A DNA stretch of 49,143 bases from Hyphomicrobiales bacterium (GCA_900469345.1 UBWZ01000023.1:1-49143); one strand, 5' to 3'; positions 25,445-34,590 are shown, counted from the stretch's first letter. Notes: generated from the sequence alone by a model not told the origin. Translations and numbers: made by a program.

Positions 25445-25590
25445 AGATTACTTATCAGCGCCTGGTTGGACCGGCGCCTCTGCCGCGTCAACAAGACAGC
25501 GCGGCCAAGGTCTTCGGGCATCTTGCTCTATGAATTTAGCCTTTGTCGGCGGAGTCGGCGATCTCCTGCCGCAATTGCTCAACCTTTGCG

Positions 25591-26352
25591 CTAGCCCATT
25601 GCCGAGCGTTGTCGCCGGAATACGAGCCGCGACGGCGTCTCGTTCTGCGATGCGAGTTCCACGATCCGTGCTGCCAGCTTGTTCGGATCGCCCGGCTGGT
25701 TGCCGTTAGCCCCGTCGATGAAGGCGCGATACTGCGCAATTGCGTCAGCGTAGTTTGTGATTTCGATGCCGCCGAAACTTGCCGACTTCTCGTCCATGAA
25801 GTCGGTGCGCAGCATTCCCGGCTCCACCAGGAGCGACCGGACACCAAGCGGCGCCAGTTCCTGCGCAAAGCCTTCCATCCATCCCTCGATTGCGAATTTA
25901 GACGATGAATAGACCGCTCCGCCGGCGTTGGACACCAGGCCACTGACCGACGAGACCGTGACAATGAGACCTGACCGGCGCTTGCGCATATGGGTAACGA
26001 CTGCGCGTGCGACGTTCATCGTGCCGAACAGATTGACGTCGAACTGACGTCGCACGGCTTCATCGGTGAAGGTTTCGAAAAAGCCGAGTTCGGCATATCC
26101 GGCGTTGTTTACCAGCACATCGATCATCCCGAACCGCTCGACAATTTCGCCGGCGACCGATTTTGCAGCCTCTGGGTCGGTGATATCGAGCGCAAGAGTA
26201 TGAAGACGATCGTTTCCGCCGCCGAAGGCCTCCAGTAGTGCGTCCGCCGACCGCGCTGTCGCCACGACGGTTTCGCCTGCATCAAGAGCTGCACGTGCAA
26301 TCTCACGTCCCAGCCCCCGGCTTGCTCCCGTCACCATCCAAACTTTAGCCAC
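25591..26352 (-). CDS. SDR-family oxidoreductase
   Basis: 253 residues from a GTG at 26352, which has GAGGA 8 bases upstream; an ATG at 26373 is an alternative lacking a ribosome site. Classical SDR: WMVTGASRGLGREIARAALD (TGxxxGxG), LVNNAGYAEL (NNAG), VSSVSG with Ser, and YSSSK (YxxxK). Related to, but clearly distinct from, the SDR at 3431-4189. Divergent from a truncated LysR gene, whose probable operator lies between them; its natural regulator has therefore been lost. Confidence 0.88.
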   Translation of the reverse strand: MAKVWMVTGASRGLGREIARAALDAGETVVATARSADALLEAFGGGNDRLHTLALDITDPEAAKSVAGEIVERFGMIDVLVNNAGYAELGFFETFTDEAVRRQFDVNLFGTMNVARAVVTHMRKRRSGLIVTVSSVSGLVSNAGGAVYSSSKFAIEGWMEGFAQELAPLGVRSLLVEPGMLRTDFMDEKSASFGGIEITNYADAIAQYRAFIDGANGNQPGDPNKLAARIVELASQNETPSRLVFRRQRSAMG

Positions 26353-26398
26353 CTCAATTTCCTCGCTGGTCAACCATGTTGCCCGTTAAGTAGACGTG

Positions 26399-26430
26399 CT
26401 AATTGGTTAGATTAGTCTCTAATGACTAAT
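26399..26430. promoter_or_regulatory. Tandem inverted repeats, probable LysR operator
   Basis: CTAA-TTGG-TTAG (26399-26410) runs directly into ATTAGTC-TCTAAT-GACTAAT (26411-26430), which has perfect 7-base arms. The block lies between the SDR start and the LysR start, where LysR-type regulators bind T-N11-A style palindromes. Confidence 0.5.
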
Positions 26431-26455
26431 GGGCCATAGAAGTGTAAAGTTATGA

Positions 26456-26715
26456 ATGCGTCCGGACCAGCTGGCCGACCTTGCGATCTTCGCAGCGATC
26501 ACTTCCGAGCGCAGTTTCACGGGCGCCGCCAGAAAGCTCGGGGTCACGCAGTCGGCATTGAGCCAGACCGTAAAGCGTCTGGAGAGCGAACTCGGTTTCC
26601 GCTTGCTCTCTCGTACGACCCGCAGCGTTGCTCCGACTGCGGCCGGCGAACGTCTGCTCGGCACCTTGTCGCCAGCACTGGCGGGCTTGGACGCAGAGCT
26701 GGAAGCACTGTCGCA
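26456..26715 (+). pseudogene. LysR-family regulator, only the DNA-binding domain left
   Basis: The first about 85 codons are a good LysR winged HTH: LADLAIFAAITSERSFTGAA, RKLGVTQSALSQTVKRLESE and GFRLLSRTTRSVAPTAAGER, running into the linker helix. At about 26715 the sequence changes to that of an AbiEii-type toxin, in frame for a further 30 codons to a TAA. The whole effector domain is missing. A DNA-binding-domain fragment of 116 residues could still be made. Confidence 0.8.
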
Positions 26716-27701
26716 CTGCTGGGTCCTCGACTTCCTGTTCAACCGGCGCCCTGGCGATCCGATCGGACTCTACTTCAAGGGCGGCACGGGCCTCAGCAAA
26801 GCCTAAGGTCTTATCAATCGGTTTTCAGAAGACATCGATATCGGGCTTTTCAAGGCGGACCTGAAGGCGCCGCTCGAGGCCGAGATCGCCGCACTTCCAT
26901 CGGTGAACCAGCAGCAGAAGGCTCTGGTCGAACGAGTGGACGATGCCGCACGCCAGTATATCTCTGGCCCTTCGGGATATGCTGAAAAACGAGATCGACG
27001 AAGTTGAGAAAGCGGCAGACCGCAGTGGACATTTTTCGGTTGGCTTCGGCTTCGATTCCTACCGGAACCGAGAGGCGCTCGACATCCTTGTCGTCTCATA
27101 CCGGAGCGTGTTCGCCGCCGGCGATGACTATGTCCAGGCAGCCGTAAGGATCGAGGGCGGCGCTCGCCCCGATCCCGTCCCGGCCGAGCCTCGGGATATC
27201 AGCCCCTATGTCACGACGGAGCTACCATCGACCATTGATCTCGTGGTGCGGGGCGTTACCACGGTAAAGCCGGAGCGAACATTCTGGGAGAAGGTTCTCA
27301 TCCTCCATGCGATGGTCGAGATGACCGAGAAGCGGCAGGCGGACGGCAATACGGAACGCCCCGTACCCGATCTCAATCGGTACTCACGCCATTATTACGA
27401 CGTCCACCAAATCTGGACGCACTTAGACTATGGAGAGGCCACCGCATCGATGCGGGATCTTGCTGAAGCATGCCGTCAGCATAAGGAGCTGATGTTTCGC
27501 GCGCCGGACCACCGCTACGACAGAGCAGTACCTGGCAGCTATCGACTTGTACCGACCGAGGCAATGCGAGCAAAGCTTGCTGCCGACTACGACCGCATGT
27601 CGGCCATGATTTTCGGCACGGCATCATCTTTTGCCGAGGTCCTGGCCAGCACCAACGCTCCTGAGAGGTATCTGAATTCGACGGTCGGAGAGCTGGCTTA
27701 A
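26716..27701 (+). pseudogene. AbiEii/AbiGii-type nucleotidyltransferase toxin, broken
   Basis: Read across frames: WVLDFLFNRRPGDPIGLYFK and GGTGLSKA, then a TAA where Tyr is expected (26804-26806), then GLINRFSEDIDIGLFKADLK (the SEDID acid motif of the nucleotidyltransferase fold). A one-base insertion near 26965 shifts into the long frame 26943-27701 (LRDMLKNEIDEVEKAADRSG to the natural end), which includes VKPERTFWEKVLILHAMVEM. The N-terminus is replaced by the LysR fragment. No AbiEi antitoxin gene is next to it. AbiEii toxins act in abortive infection by nucleotide addition; this one should be inactive. Confidence 0.75.
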
Positions 27702-27737
27702 GAGGCGTCTAGGCCGGATATTATGGGGGAGTTACGA

Positions 27738-28256
27738 ATGAGCCGCTATTTCTCTGATAGGCATGGCTTCGGAAGTGGGGACGCGGCGATCACGGTGCGG
27801 GAAGATGCGCCTCCTGCACTTCGCTATGCGGTTGCCGAAATTGCCAGAAGGGAAGGACTCTCCCCCTCCTCGATCAGGAGCATCGTTTGTGCTGTGCTGT
27901 TTGAGGCTCCCGACCCCAACAACTGGTCCGAGTATTCAAACATTTGGGATGAGGTCCTACGCCTGCTCGAAGACTGCGAATGGTACAAGGTCTATGACAT
28001 CGCGGAGACCATCTGGCGCAGCCTCGAATATCGAGACGTCGGACAGGAACTGTTTGAGGCAGAGCTCAATCGCCTTTTCCGGGAGAAGGGCATCGGCTGG
28101 GAATTGAAGAACCCCTTGGGAATCGTTTTTCGTGGTGACCCGAACTTCACGAACGCCACGGAAAAGGCCGCGATTGTCTTTCAGAAAACGGGGCGGGAAA
28201 CCGCTGCAACAGAGATACGCGAGGCGCTCAAGGACATCTCGGCCCCTGAACATTAA
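27738..28256 (+). CDS. AbiJ-NTD4-like protein, probably truncated
   Basis: 172 residues from the ATG at 27738, which has GGGGGAG about 8 bases upstream (an in-frame ATG at 27723 precedes that site). It begins SRYFSDRHGFGSGDAAITVR, the FSDR-x-G opening of AbiJ-NTD4-like abortive-infection proteins, then helical WSEYSNIWDEVLRLLEDCEW, NRLFREKGIGWELKNPLGIV and EIREALKDIS. In relatives the KALxxLS point is followed by a C-terminal HEPN-like domain of roughly 100 residues; here the frame ends in APEH and an IS3 end follows 39 bases later. The assignment comes from pattern memory, so confidence is moderate. Confidence 0.55.
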   Translation: MSRYFSDRHGFGSGDAAITVREDAPPALRYAVAEIARREGLSPSSIRSIVCAVLFEAPDPNNWSEYSNIWDEVLRLLEDCEWYKVYDIAETIWRSLEYRDVGQELFEAELNRLFREKGIGWELKNPLGIVFRGDPNFTNATEKAAIVFQKTGRETAATEIREALKDISAPEH

Positions 28257-28295
28257 AGGGGCACAGATGTACGCTAGGCGGGATCAAAGGGCATG

Positions 28296-28453
28296 TGACC
28301 TGCCACTGAGAATTTCCTCCAGAATGGATTGGAGTCCGGCCCATCGAGGACGGACTTATGAAGAAGCAGAGATTTACGGAAGAGCAGATTATTGGGGTGC
28401 TGAAGGAGCAGGAGGCAGGGCGCGAAGACGGCCGGTGTCTGCCGCAAGAACAG
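28296..28453 (+). mobile_element. IS3 end fragment (partial second copy)
   Basis: Starts TGACCTGCCACTGAGAATTT and continues through the OrfA start (ATGAAGAAGCAGAGATTTAC) with near identity to the element at 21854-23110 in reverse. Similarity ends about 28453, after the equivalent of OrfA residue 30, where a base insertion has already broken the frame. It marks the junction between the AbiJ-like gene and the DUF1338 relic. 28454-28739 contains no recognisable gene. Confidence 0.8.
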
Positions 28454-28739
28454 CGCTAACGCAGAAACGAGCACCGCGCGACGACTCAGTTGCAGGCTTA
28501 AGGGAATCGTGGGAGGAAATTGAAAGATCCGCTATTCGATCGGAAATACGCGACTAGCTTCCAGCATAAGCGGCTCAATCCCGCGGTGGATTTGATAACT
28601 TATAGATGACCGTTGAGTTGAGAGTGTGGACAACGTCGCTGGCCCGGTTCCGAGTCTTCCACGATCAACCCTTAAAGGGTCCGCTAACGAGTTGCGGCCG
28701 CTTCCGCGTCGCGGTGATCTCGCCCGGTGCGAATCATGA

Positions 28740-29340
28740 AGCCGCGTGTAAATGTCGGAGCTGACGATCTCCTTGTCATACCAACGGAAGGTCTCCAACA
28801 CATGTTTCACGAAAGCCTTCGCATTATCGGTCTTGCCCGCCATTTCTTTCTGCCTTCTCGACCGAAGCGATGGCCGTGTCCGTGAAGATCTTCTGTCGAG
28901 TCAACACCTTGGCTGCCTCTTCACGCACGCCGGCATCGTCGATCAGGCCGAGACGCAGGAGCGAAGTCAAGACACGTAACGGATTGCGTTCAGGCTCGCG
29001 TCGCCAACCGGCCGGAAGGCCGTCGAATACACGGGAAAGCCAGCGGTCGAAGATCGTAATAGCCGACTGGATACATGCCCATGACGGCGAAAAACCCGCC
29101 ACATCATTCAGAGTTCTGCGGCAGTGCCCAGCCGGATTGCGCCGTGGCGATCCTCGGAGATGCGGTCGAGCGTATCTGATTTCTCCAGCCGGTCGCGCAG
29201 CCCGGATCCCCGGCAAGAGTTGCACCATTCACCTACGCTGCGAGCTCTACCAGGGAGCCGTAAGCAGGAACTTCCTTGCAATACATGTCTAACACGGGCG
29301 AAAAGGCGGGTCGGATATTCTCGCGGGATGTCAACATTCA
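28740..29340 (-). pseudogene. Relic of a DUF1338 protein (2-oxoadipate dioxygenase/decarboxylase, HglS-like)
   Basis: Fragments in three minus-strand frames line up as the first half of a DUF1338 protein: DIPREYPTRLFARV (about 29335), LDMYCKEVPAYGSLVELAA, SDTLDRISEDRHGAIRLGTA (near 29140), NPLRVLTSLLRLGLIDDAGV and RQKIFTDTAIASVEKAERNG (about 28850), and KHVLETFRWYDKEIVSSDIY (about 28790). Frameshifts and stops separate them and the C-terminal half is missing. The intact enzyme converts 2-oxoadipate to D-2-hydroxyglutarate in lysine breakdown. Confidence 0.7.
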
Positions 29341-29429
29341 GGGACCAAGCACCTGATCGAGAGTTGATCGGCGTTAGGTGCAAGGGAGATTATCGCAATG
29401 CCTAGTTTAGCCACTACCAAATGTTATAA

Positions 29430-30998
29430 CTATATCATGAGTTCGATCAGGAACGGGGCCTGGTTCTGAAAGCTCTGCCTCATGAGGTCGCCACATTCTT
29501 CGAGTGTCTCGGCGCGGGCGGCGTCCAAGCCCAGCCCTTTTGCGATATTGACCCATCCGATAGCGGGATTCGCCAAGTCGAGCATGTTCATGGCTGTCAC
29601 ACCTGGCGTGGCGCCAACAGTGGCATATTCGTTGAGCAGAATTTCATATTTCCTGTTGGAAAGTATGATGGTGGTGACGGGCATTTTTTCGCGAGCCTGT
29701 GTCCAGAGAGACTGCAGCGAGTACATGGCTGAACCATCGGCTTGAAGACTGATGACGCGTCGTTGCCCATCGGCCGCAATCGCGGCACCCGTAGCGAGCG
29801 GCAGGCCGTCACCGATCGCGCCTCCCGTCAGATGCAGCCAGTCGTGAGGCGGTGCTGCGAACGTGTGTTGATAGAAGCCCCGGCCATAGGAAATGCTTTC
29901 ATCGGAAACGATCGCATTCTCCGGCATGAGGGCAGCGATAGTCTGGGCGAGACCTTCCGGCGTCGGTGTGCCCGTGGCAGCAACCGGGCGGTCGCCCAGG
30001 TCCCGGATCGCCGCAGCCGGCGCATACAAAGCGTCGCAAAGCTGGGTCAATGCATGGTCAGGCGACTGGTCCACGCGCGACAGCGTATGGAAGATCGTCG
30101 CGGGATTGTGATGCACGGAGGGCTGGCCGGGATATCCGAAAAAGCCCACGGGCGGTCTGGCACCGACGAGAATGATGTGACTGTATCGCCAAAGCGCCTG
30201 CTGGGCAGCCGCCTGCCCATAGGGCACGCGATTGAGCGGCACGCGGCCGCGGCCTCTCGACATGCGTGGGCAGACATATTCGCCCATCACATCCGCTCCG
30301 GTGGCACTTGCCAGGCGCCAGGCGGCATTCTGCGCCGGTTCAAGCATCCCAGTGCCGCCGAGCAGGATCAGAGTGGATGCGCCGTGATCGCGAAGGATGC
30401 GCGCGGCTGTTTCGACCAGATGCTGATCGATTGGGGGTGCCGGAAGGTCGGGCAAAGGTTCGGCAACCATTCCGCCGTCGTCCCAGGACGCATCTGACGG
30501 CAGGACCAGTGTTGCAATGCCGCCGCCGACACGACGGGCGATTTGCACGGCGCTCGCAGCATCCCGTCCAACATCGGAGGCGCGCGTGCTCGTCTTGACC
30601 CAATCCGACGCAGTACGCGCAAGTGCTTCGGTATCCGTGGTCAATGGAGCGTCGAAAGGCCGATGCCACGTGGCTTGATCGCCAACGATGTTGACGATGC
30701 CGCTGCGTGCGCGCCGCGCGTTGTGGAGGTTTCCCAGGCCGTTGGCGAGACCGGGACCGCAGTGAAGCAGGCTCGTAGCGGGCTTGGCGGCGATGCGAAA
30801 ATACCCATCGGCCATTCCCGTCACGACGTTTTCCTGGAGCCCCAACACGCATCTTACGCCTGGAATGTGGTCCAGCGCGGCCACAAAATGCATTTCGCTT
30901 GTACCAGGATTCGCAAAGCACACATCCACGCCGGCCGCCAACAACGTGTGCACTAGGCTCTGTGCGCCATTCATCGGACATATGCTTGCGAGCTTCAT
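29430..30998 (-). CDS. ThDP-dependent enzyme, acetolactate synthase/benzoylformate decarboxylase-like
   Basis: 522 residues from the ATG at 30998 with GGAGGGA 7 bases upstream. Three-domain ThDP fold: the N-terminal Pyr domain has FANPGTSEMHFVAALD and LGLQENVVTGMADGYFRIA, whose Glu activates the thiazolium. A central domain follows. The C-terminal PP domain has SLQADGSAMYSLQSLWTQAR and SNRKYEILLNEY, the Mg-diphosphate motif. It resembles the catalytic-subunit-like proteins annotated as acetolactate synthase large subunit, but length and context favour a 2-oxo-acid decarboxylase or lyase. No regulatory small subunit is present. Monocistronic, divergent from an IclR gene with two palindromes between. 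Confidence 0.83.
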   Translation of the reverse strand: MKLASICPMNGAQSLVHTLLAAGVDVCFANPGTSEMHFVAALDHIPGVRCVLGLQENVVTGMADGYFRIAAKPATSLLHCGPGLANGLGNLHNARRARSGIVNIVGDQATWHRPFDAPLTTDTEALARTASDWVKTSTRASDVGRDAASAVQIARRVGGGIATLVLPSDASWDDGGMVAEPLPDLPAPPIDQHLVETAARILRDHGASTLILLGGTGMLEPAQNAAWRLASATGADVMGEYVCPRMSRGRGRVPLNRVPYGQAAAQQALWRYSHIILVGARPPVGFFGYPGQPSVHHNPATIFHTLSRVDQSPDHALTQLCDALYAPAAAIRDLGDRPVAATGTPTPEGLAQTIAALMPENAIVSDESISYGRGFYQHTFAAPPHDWLHLTGGAIGDGLPLATGAAIAADGQRRVISLQADGSAMYSLQSLWTQAREKMPVTTIILSNRKYEILLNEYATVGATPGVTAMNMLDLANPAIGWVNIAKGLGLDAARAETLEECGDLMRQSFQNQAPFLIELMI

Positions 30999-31093
30999 GG
31001 AAACGTCCCTCCACCATCGATCGGCGTGCCCGGCGTTTTGTGCCGCCCCGAATTACCGATTGCCACTGAAAATGACGGAGCGCAACAATTTAT

Positions 31094-31108
31094 TGGAACT
31101 TAGTTTCA
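31094..31108. promoter_or_regulatory. IclR-type operator, ThDP-gene side
   Basis: TGGAACTTAGTTTCA, a 15-bp near-palindrome of form GGAA-N5-TTTC, 96 bases upstream of the ThDP-enzyme start. It resembles the classical IclR consensus TGGAAATNATTTCCA. The rest of the interval 30999-31334 holds no gene. Confidence 0.5.
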
Positions 31109-31267
31109 TATTTGCGATCTCCGTACTCGTTGCCGAGCTGCATCTGGTGCACAAAGCGCAAGCCGTGCACGCGCGACTAATGGTGTTTTCTTAGCGCAAG
31201 AATGCAAGCTCTGTTCCGAGACCTTGGGAATTATGGGCTGACCTCAGTCCAACCGCGCCAGGTATCA

Positions 31268-31282
31268 CGAAACAAAATTTCA
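31268..31282. promoter_or_regulatory. IclR-type operator, regulator side
   Basis: CGAAACAAAATTTCA, form GAAA-N5-TTTC, 52 bases upstream of the IclR start codon. A weaker match than the other sites; suggests autoregulation. Confidence 0.35.
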
Positions 31283-31334
31283 TTTTCAGGCCGGCGGTTT
31301 CGTGCTAGCGCATCGGTAGATATACGAGGTACGA

Positions 31335-32141
31335 ATGAGAAAACGGTCAAAGTCATCGCTTGAAGGCCAGTCTGACGATAGCGTCAATGCCAGTTCGCTC
31401 GTGCGGGGGCTGGATATCCTGCGAGCATTCCGTGCGTCGGATCCGACCTTGGGAAATCTGGAGTTGATTGATCGGACGGGCCTGCCAAAAGCGACGATCT
31501 CGCGATTGACCTATGCGCTCGTCAATATGGGCTATCTCATCTATCACGAAGAACTGGGACGTTACAGCATCGGTCCGTCGACCGTTACACTCGGATATTC
31601 CGCCTTGAGTTCGATGCCGGTCGTTCGAGTGGCGCAGCCGCTGCTGCAACGACTTGCAGACAACACAGGTGTAGCCGGGGCGTTGGGAACGCGCAGCGGT
31701 CGTGAAATGGTCTACCTCGCCAATGCCCGTGCGCTCGGCCCTGTAACCCTTCAGCTCAATGTCGGGTCTCATTTGCCCATCTGGAAGACGGCTATGGGCC
31801 TCGCCTATATGGTTGAGATGTTGCCCGCCGCCCGCGAAGACCTTGTGCGGCAATTGATTGAAAATGAACCTCAGAGCGCAGATCGTATCAAGACGTGTGT
31901 CGAAGAGGCGAGCGCAAGCTTCGCAAGACATGGTTATGTATGCACCTTTGGGACATGGTACAGCTACATCAACGCCGTGGGGGTCGCTTTTCGTCCGACG
32001 GACGGGTCACAACTCGTCGCCCTCACCTGCGGTGGGATTGCAGACCTGCTGTCGAAGAAGGACTGTATGGGCAAGGTCGGCGAGGCATTGCTCGATACCG
32101 TTAGGCAATTGCAGGATCTGCTTGAGAATGGGCAGTCCTAG
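31335..32141 (+). CDS. IclR-family transcriptional regulator
   Basis: 268 residues, start ATG 31335 behind a GAGG ribosome site. N-terminal HTH: LVRGLDILRAFRASDPTLGN then RTGLPKATISRLTYALVNMG. The effector domain has LGYSALSSMPVVRVAQPLLQ and ARHGYVCTFGTWYSYINAVG. Probable controller of the neighbouring catabolic units, since palindromes resembling the known IclR operator recur upstream of its own gene, the ThDP enzyme, the GMC operon, the CoA-transferase operon and the ABC importer. Confidence 0.9.
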   Translation: MRKRSKSSLEGQSDDSVNASSLVRGLDILRAFRASDPTLGNLELIDRTGLPKATISRLTYALVNMGYLIYHEELGRYSIGPSTVTLGYSALSSMPVVRVAQPLLQRLADNTGVAGALGTRSGREMVYLANARALGPVTLQLNVGSHLPIWKTAMGLAYMVEMLPAAREDLVRQLIENEPQSADRIKTCVEEASASFARHGYVCTFGTWYSYINAVGVAFRPTDGSQLVALTCGGIADLLSKKDCMGKVGEALLDTVRQLQDLLENGQS

Positions 32142-32452
32142 GCGACGCCTGACAGCGACGCGTTAGGCCATCACGATATCTCGCTCCCCGCCTTAGACGG
32201 GCTTTGCTCCATCGACGCAGAGTAGGCAACGTCGGTGAGCGTCTCAAGCCGTTCTGGCTTTGCCGCACCCCTTCTGTGATCCGTGGCGTGGACCCGCTCG
32301 ATTCCAAGCACTCGACCCTGTGTGATCTTGAGATGCGATCCGCGAGGGATCGGATCGCATCGACGTAGTTCCCGGCAGACGCTGCAGCAAACACTCTCGC
32401 TTCCACCCTTCGGCTCAAAATGTGGTTGTAACGATCAGCGAACCGTGAGATA

Positions 32453-32469
32453 TCGGAATTAAAGTCCAT
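32453..32469. promoter_or_regulatory. IclR-type operator upstream of the GMC/beta-oxidation operon
   Basis: TCGGAATTAAAGTCCAT matches 13 of 17 positions with the perfect palindrome at 44746-44762. It lies 50 bases before the ATG of the decayed amine-oxidase gene that heads the plus-strand operon, so it probably belongs to that promoter. 32142-32518 contains no gene. Confidence 0.45.
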
Positions 32470-32518
32470 TATTGAAGCGTTGGAGCTGGACGACACCGGA
32501 AGATCGGGACGAGAATGA

Positions 32519-32973
32519 ATGTCGAGTGTTGATACCGTTATTGTCGGTGCAGGTATTGGAGGCCTGACGGCTGCCAGGGGATTTCAACATGGCGCTCAGC
32601 CATGCACGCAAGACCCTCTATCTCGTTCCGTCCGGAAAGGGCCTCGTCTCCGTATGACCGGCGTTTCCGCGCGCCGTCGAACTGATCGACAAATCCGATG
32701 CCGAACTGGTCGATCTCGCCCGCCGGTATCTCGAACCGCTTTCCCAAACGTCTCGGCGTGGGTCGAGGAGGCGCAGGTGGTCCACCATAGCTGGGGTCTG
32801 GCGCGATACGAGCCGGGGATGCATCGCAAGGTCCCAGGGCGCTCGCCGAAACGTTCAAGCGTGTTTCCTTCGCGGGGACCGATCTTGACAGCATTTACAT
32901 GGAAAGCGGCGTGCGGAGTGGACGGCGAGTTGCAAGACGCGCGCTTTCGGGCGCCGGACAGGCGGTTTTCCGA
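32519..32973 (+). pseudogene. Relic of a flavin amine oxidase with internal deletion
   Basis: The start reads SSVDTVIVGAGIGGLTAAR, an FAD-binding N-terminus, then frame is lost. The other end, about 32835-32960, reads LAETFKRVSFAGTDLDSIYM then ESGVRSGRRVARRAL, the C-terminal FAD contact region of flavin amine oxidases. Only about 450 bp remain of a gene that should be about 1.3 kb. The C-terminal piece is in frame with the GMC oxidoreductase gene and artificially lengthens its reading frame. Confidence 0.7.
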
Positions 32974-32994
32974 ATGAATAAGGGAGTTGGAAAC

Positions 32995-34590
32995 GTGGAC
33001 GATGAATTCGATGTCGTCATTGTCGGGGCCGGTTCCGCCGGCTGCGTACTGGCAAACCGGCTGTCGGAAAATGCGTCAACGCGCGTGCTCCTGCTTGAAG
33101 CTGGTGGATGGGACACCAATCCTCTCGTGCACATCCCCTATGGCTCGAGAAAGATGTTCGAGCACGGCCTCTATCAATGGCGAGACCAGTCCGAGCCGGA
33201 CAAAACCGCCGGCGACCAGATGATGCAGGTGCCGCACGGCAAGATCATCGGCGGAACGTCATCGATCAACTACATGGCCCATGTTCGCGGCCATCCGGCG
33301 GATTACCAGCGTTGGGTGGAGCAGGGAGCGTCCGGTTGGGGCTATCAGGACGTGCTGCCATTTTTCAAGGAATGCGAGACATGGGAGGGTGGCGAAGACG
33401 CCTTCCGGGGTGGCAGGGGCCCCCTGGGAACATGGACGGGCCGGGGTGCGGACGATCTGGCCGAAGGGTGGTTTGCAGCAGCAGAAACCCTGGGTTACGC
33501 CAGAACCAGTGACTACAACGGTGAGCAGAACGAAGGGTTCGGCCGGATCCAGTACACGATCAAGAACGGACGCCGGTCATCGTCAGCTCGAGCATTTCTT
33601 CACCCCGTACTAAAGCGCAGAAACCTGATCGTCCGGACCGGCGCCCAGGCCACACGCATTTTGTTCGAGGGCAGACGTGCGGTCGGCGTCACCTACACAC
33701 GGAATGGCCGCAGCCATATCGTCCGTTCCGCAGCCCGAACCGTTCTTTGCCTCGGCGCTATAAACACGCCGCATCTTCTAATGCTGTCCGGTATAGGGCC
33801 AGCTGGCGCGCTCAAGCAACATGGCATCGATCCGATTGCAGACCTGCCTGTAGGTCAGTCGCTGGAAGACCATCTTGCCTATACAATGCAATGGAAGCGC
33901 AAACAGCCGGATGGGTTCCACCAGTCGCTTCGGATCGATCGCATCGGTATCAACATGTTGCGGGCGCAATTGTTTGGCACGGGACCGGCGGCAAGACTGC
34001 CGGGTGCCTTGCTGGGCTTTCTGAAGACCCGTCCGGACCTGAGACAACCCGACATACAGCTGGTGATACCGCTCATCGCACCCGAGGCCAATCTGTGGTT
34101 TCCATTCGTCAATCGCCCTGGCAATGCGACCTATATCATTAAGGTCAACCTGCTCAGCCAGAAGAGCCGCGGCGAGGTGCAGCTGCGTTCGGCCAACCCG
34201 AACGAACGTCCGCGAATAATCTACAATTCACTCGCAGAAGACGAAGACATGGCCGCTATGCGGCGGGCATTTCACATCACCACCGCGCTCGGCGATACAC
34301 GTGCAATGGAGTCTTTTCGTGCTGGCGTGCTCCTGCCGAACAGCCCTCTTCGCGATGACGCGGAGATAGATGCATTCATCCGCTCGACGTCGATACAGCA
34401 ATACCATCCTTCCTGCACCTGCCGGATGGGTGCTGACACGCGCGGCGTTCTCAATCCCGATCTCAGCGTCAAGGGCATTGAAGGGCTCAATGTCGTCGAT
34501 GGCTCGGCAATGCCGCATCTCATAGGCGGCAACCCCAACGTGGTGATCATGATGATGGCCGCCAAGGCGGCGGCCATGTGGAAGGCATAA
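32995..34590 (+). CDS. GMC-family oxidoreductase (choline/alcohol dehydrogenase-like)
   Basis: 531 residues from a GTG at 32995, which has AGGGAG 8 bases upstream; an ATG at 32974 lacks a ribosome site and the frame beyond it is relic sequence. FAD motif DVVIVGAGSAGCVLANRLSE with the Glu of LLLEAGG; GMC signature 1 GKIIGGTSSINYMAHVRGHP; signature 2 GAINTPHLLMLSGIGP. The C-terminus has QQYHPSCTCRMG with the catalytic His and GGNPNVVIMMMAAKAA with the partner Asn. Oxidises an alcohol to an aldehyde, probably upstream of the aldehyde dehydrogenase at 40073. First intact gene of a five-gene plus-strand unit. Confidence 0.9.
   Translation: MDDEFDVVIVGAGSAGCVLANRLSENASTRVLLLEAGGWDTNPLVHIPYGSRKMFEHGLYQWRDQSEPDKTAGDQMMQVPHGKIIGGTSSINYMAHVRGHPADYQRWVEQGASGWGYQDVLPFFKECETWEGGEDAFRGGRGPLGTWTGRGADDLAEGWFAAAETLGYARTSDYNGEQNEGFGRIQYTIKNGRRSSSARAFLHPVLKRRNLIVRTGAQATRILFEGRRAVGVTYTRNGRSHIVRSAARTVLCLGAINTPHLLMLSGIGPAGALKQHGIDPIADLPVGQSLEDHLAYTMQWKRKQPDGFHQSLRIDRIGINMLRAQLFGTGPAARLPGALLGFLKTRPDLRQPDIQLVIPLIAPEANLWFPFVNRPGNATYIIKVNLLSQKSRGEVQLRSANPNERPRIIYNSLAEDEDMAAMRRAFHITTALGDTRAMESFRAGVLLPNSPLRDDAEIDAFIRSTSIQQYHPSCTCRMGADTRGVLNPDLSVKGIEGLNVVDGSAMPHLIGGNPNVVIMMMAAKAAAMWKA

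Noticed and set aside
31066..31080. TGCCACTGAAA-like sequence as a solo IS3 end
   Set aside because: Only about 11 bases match the ends at 21854 and 28296 and the similarity stops at once; probably chance.
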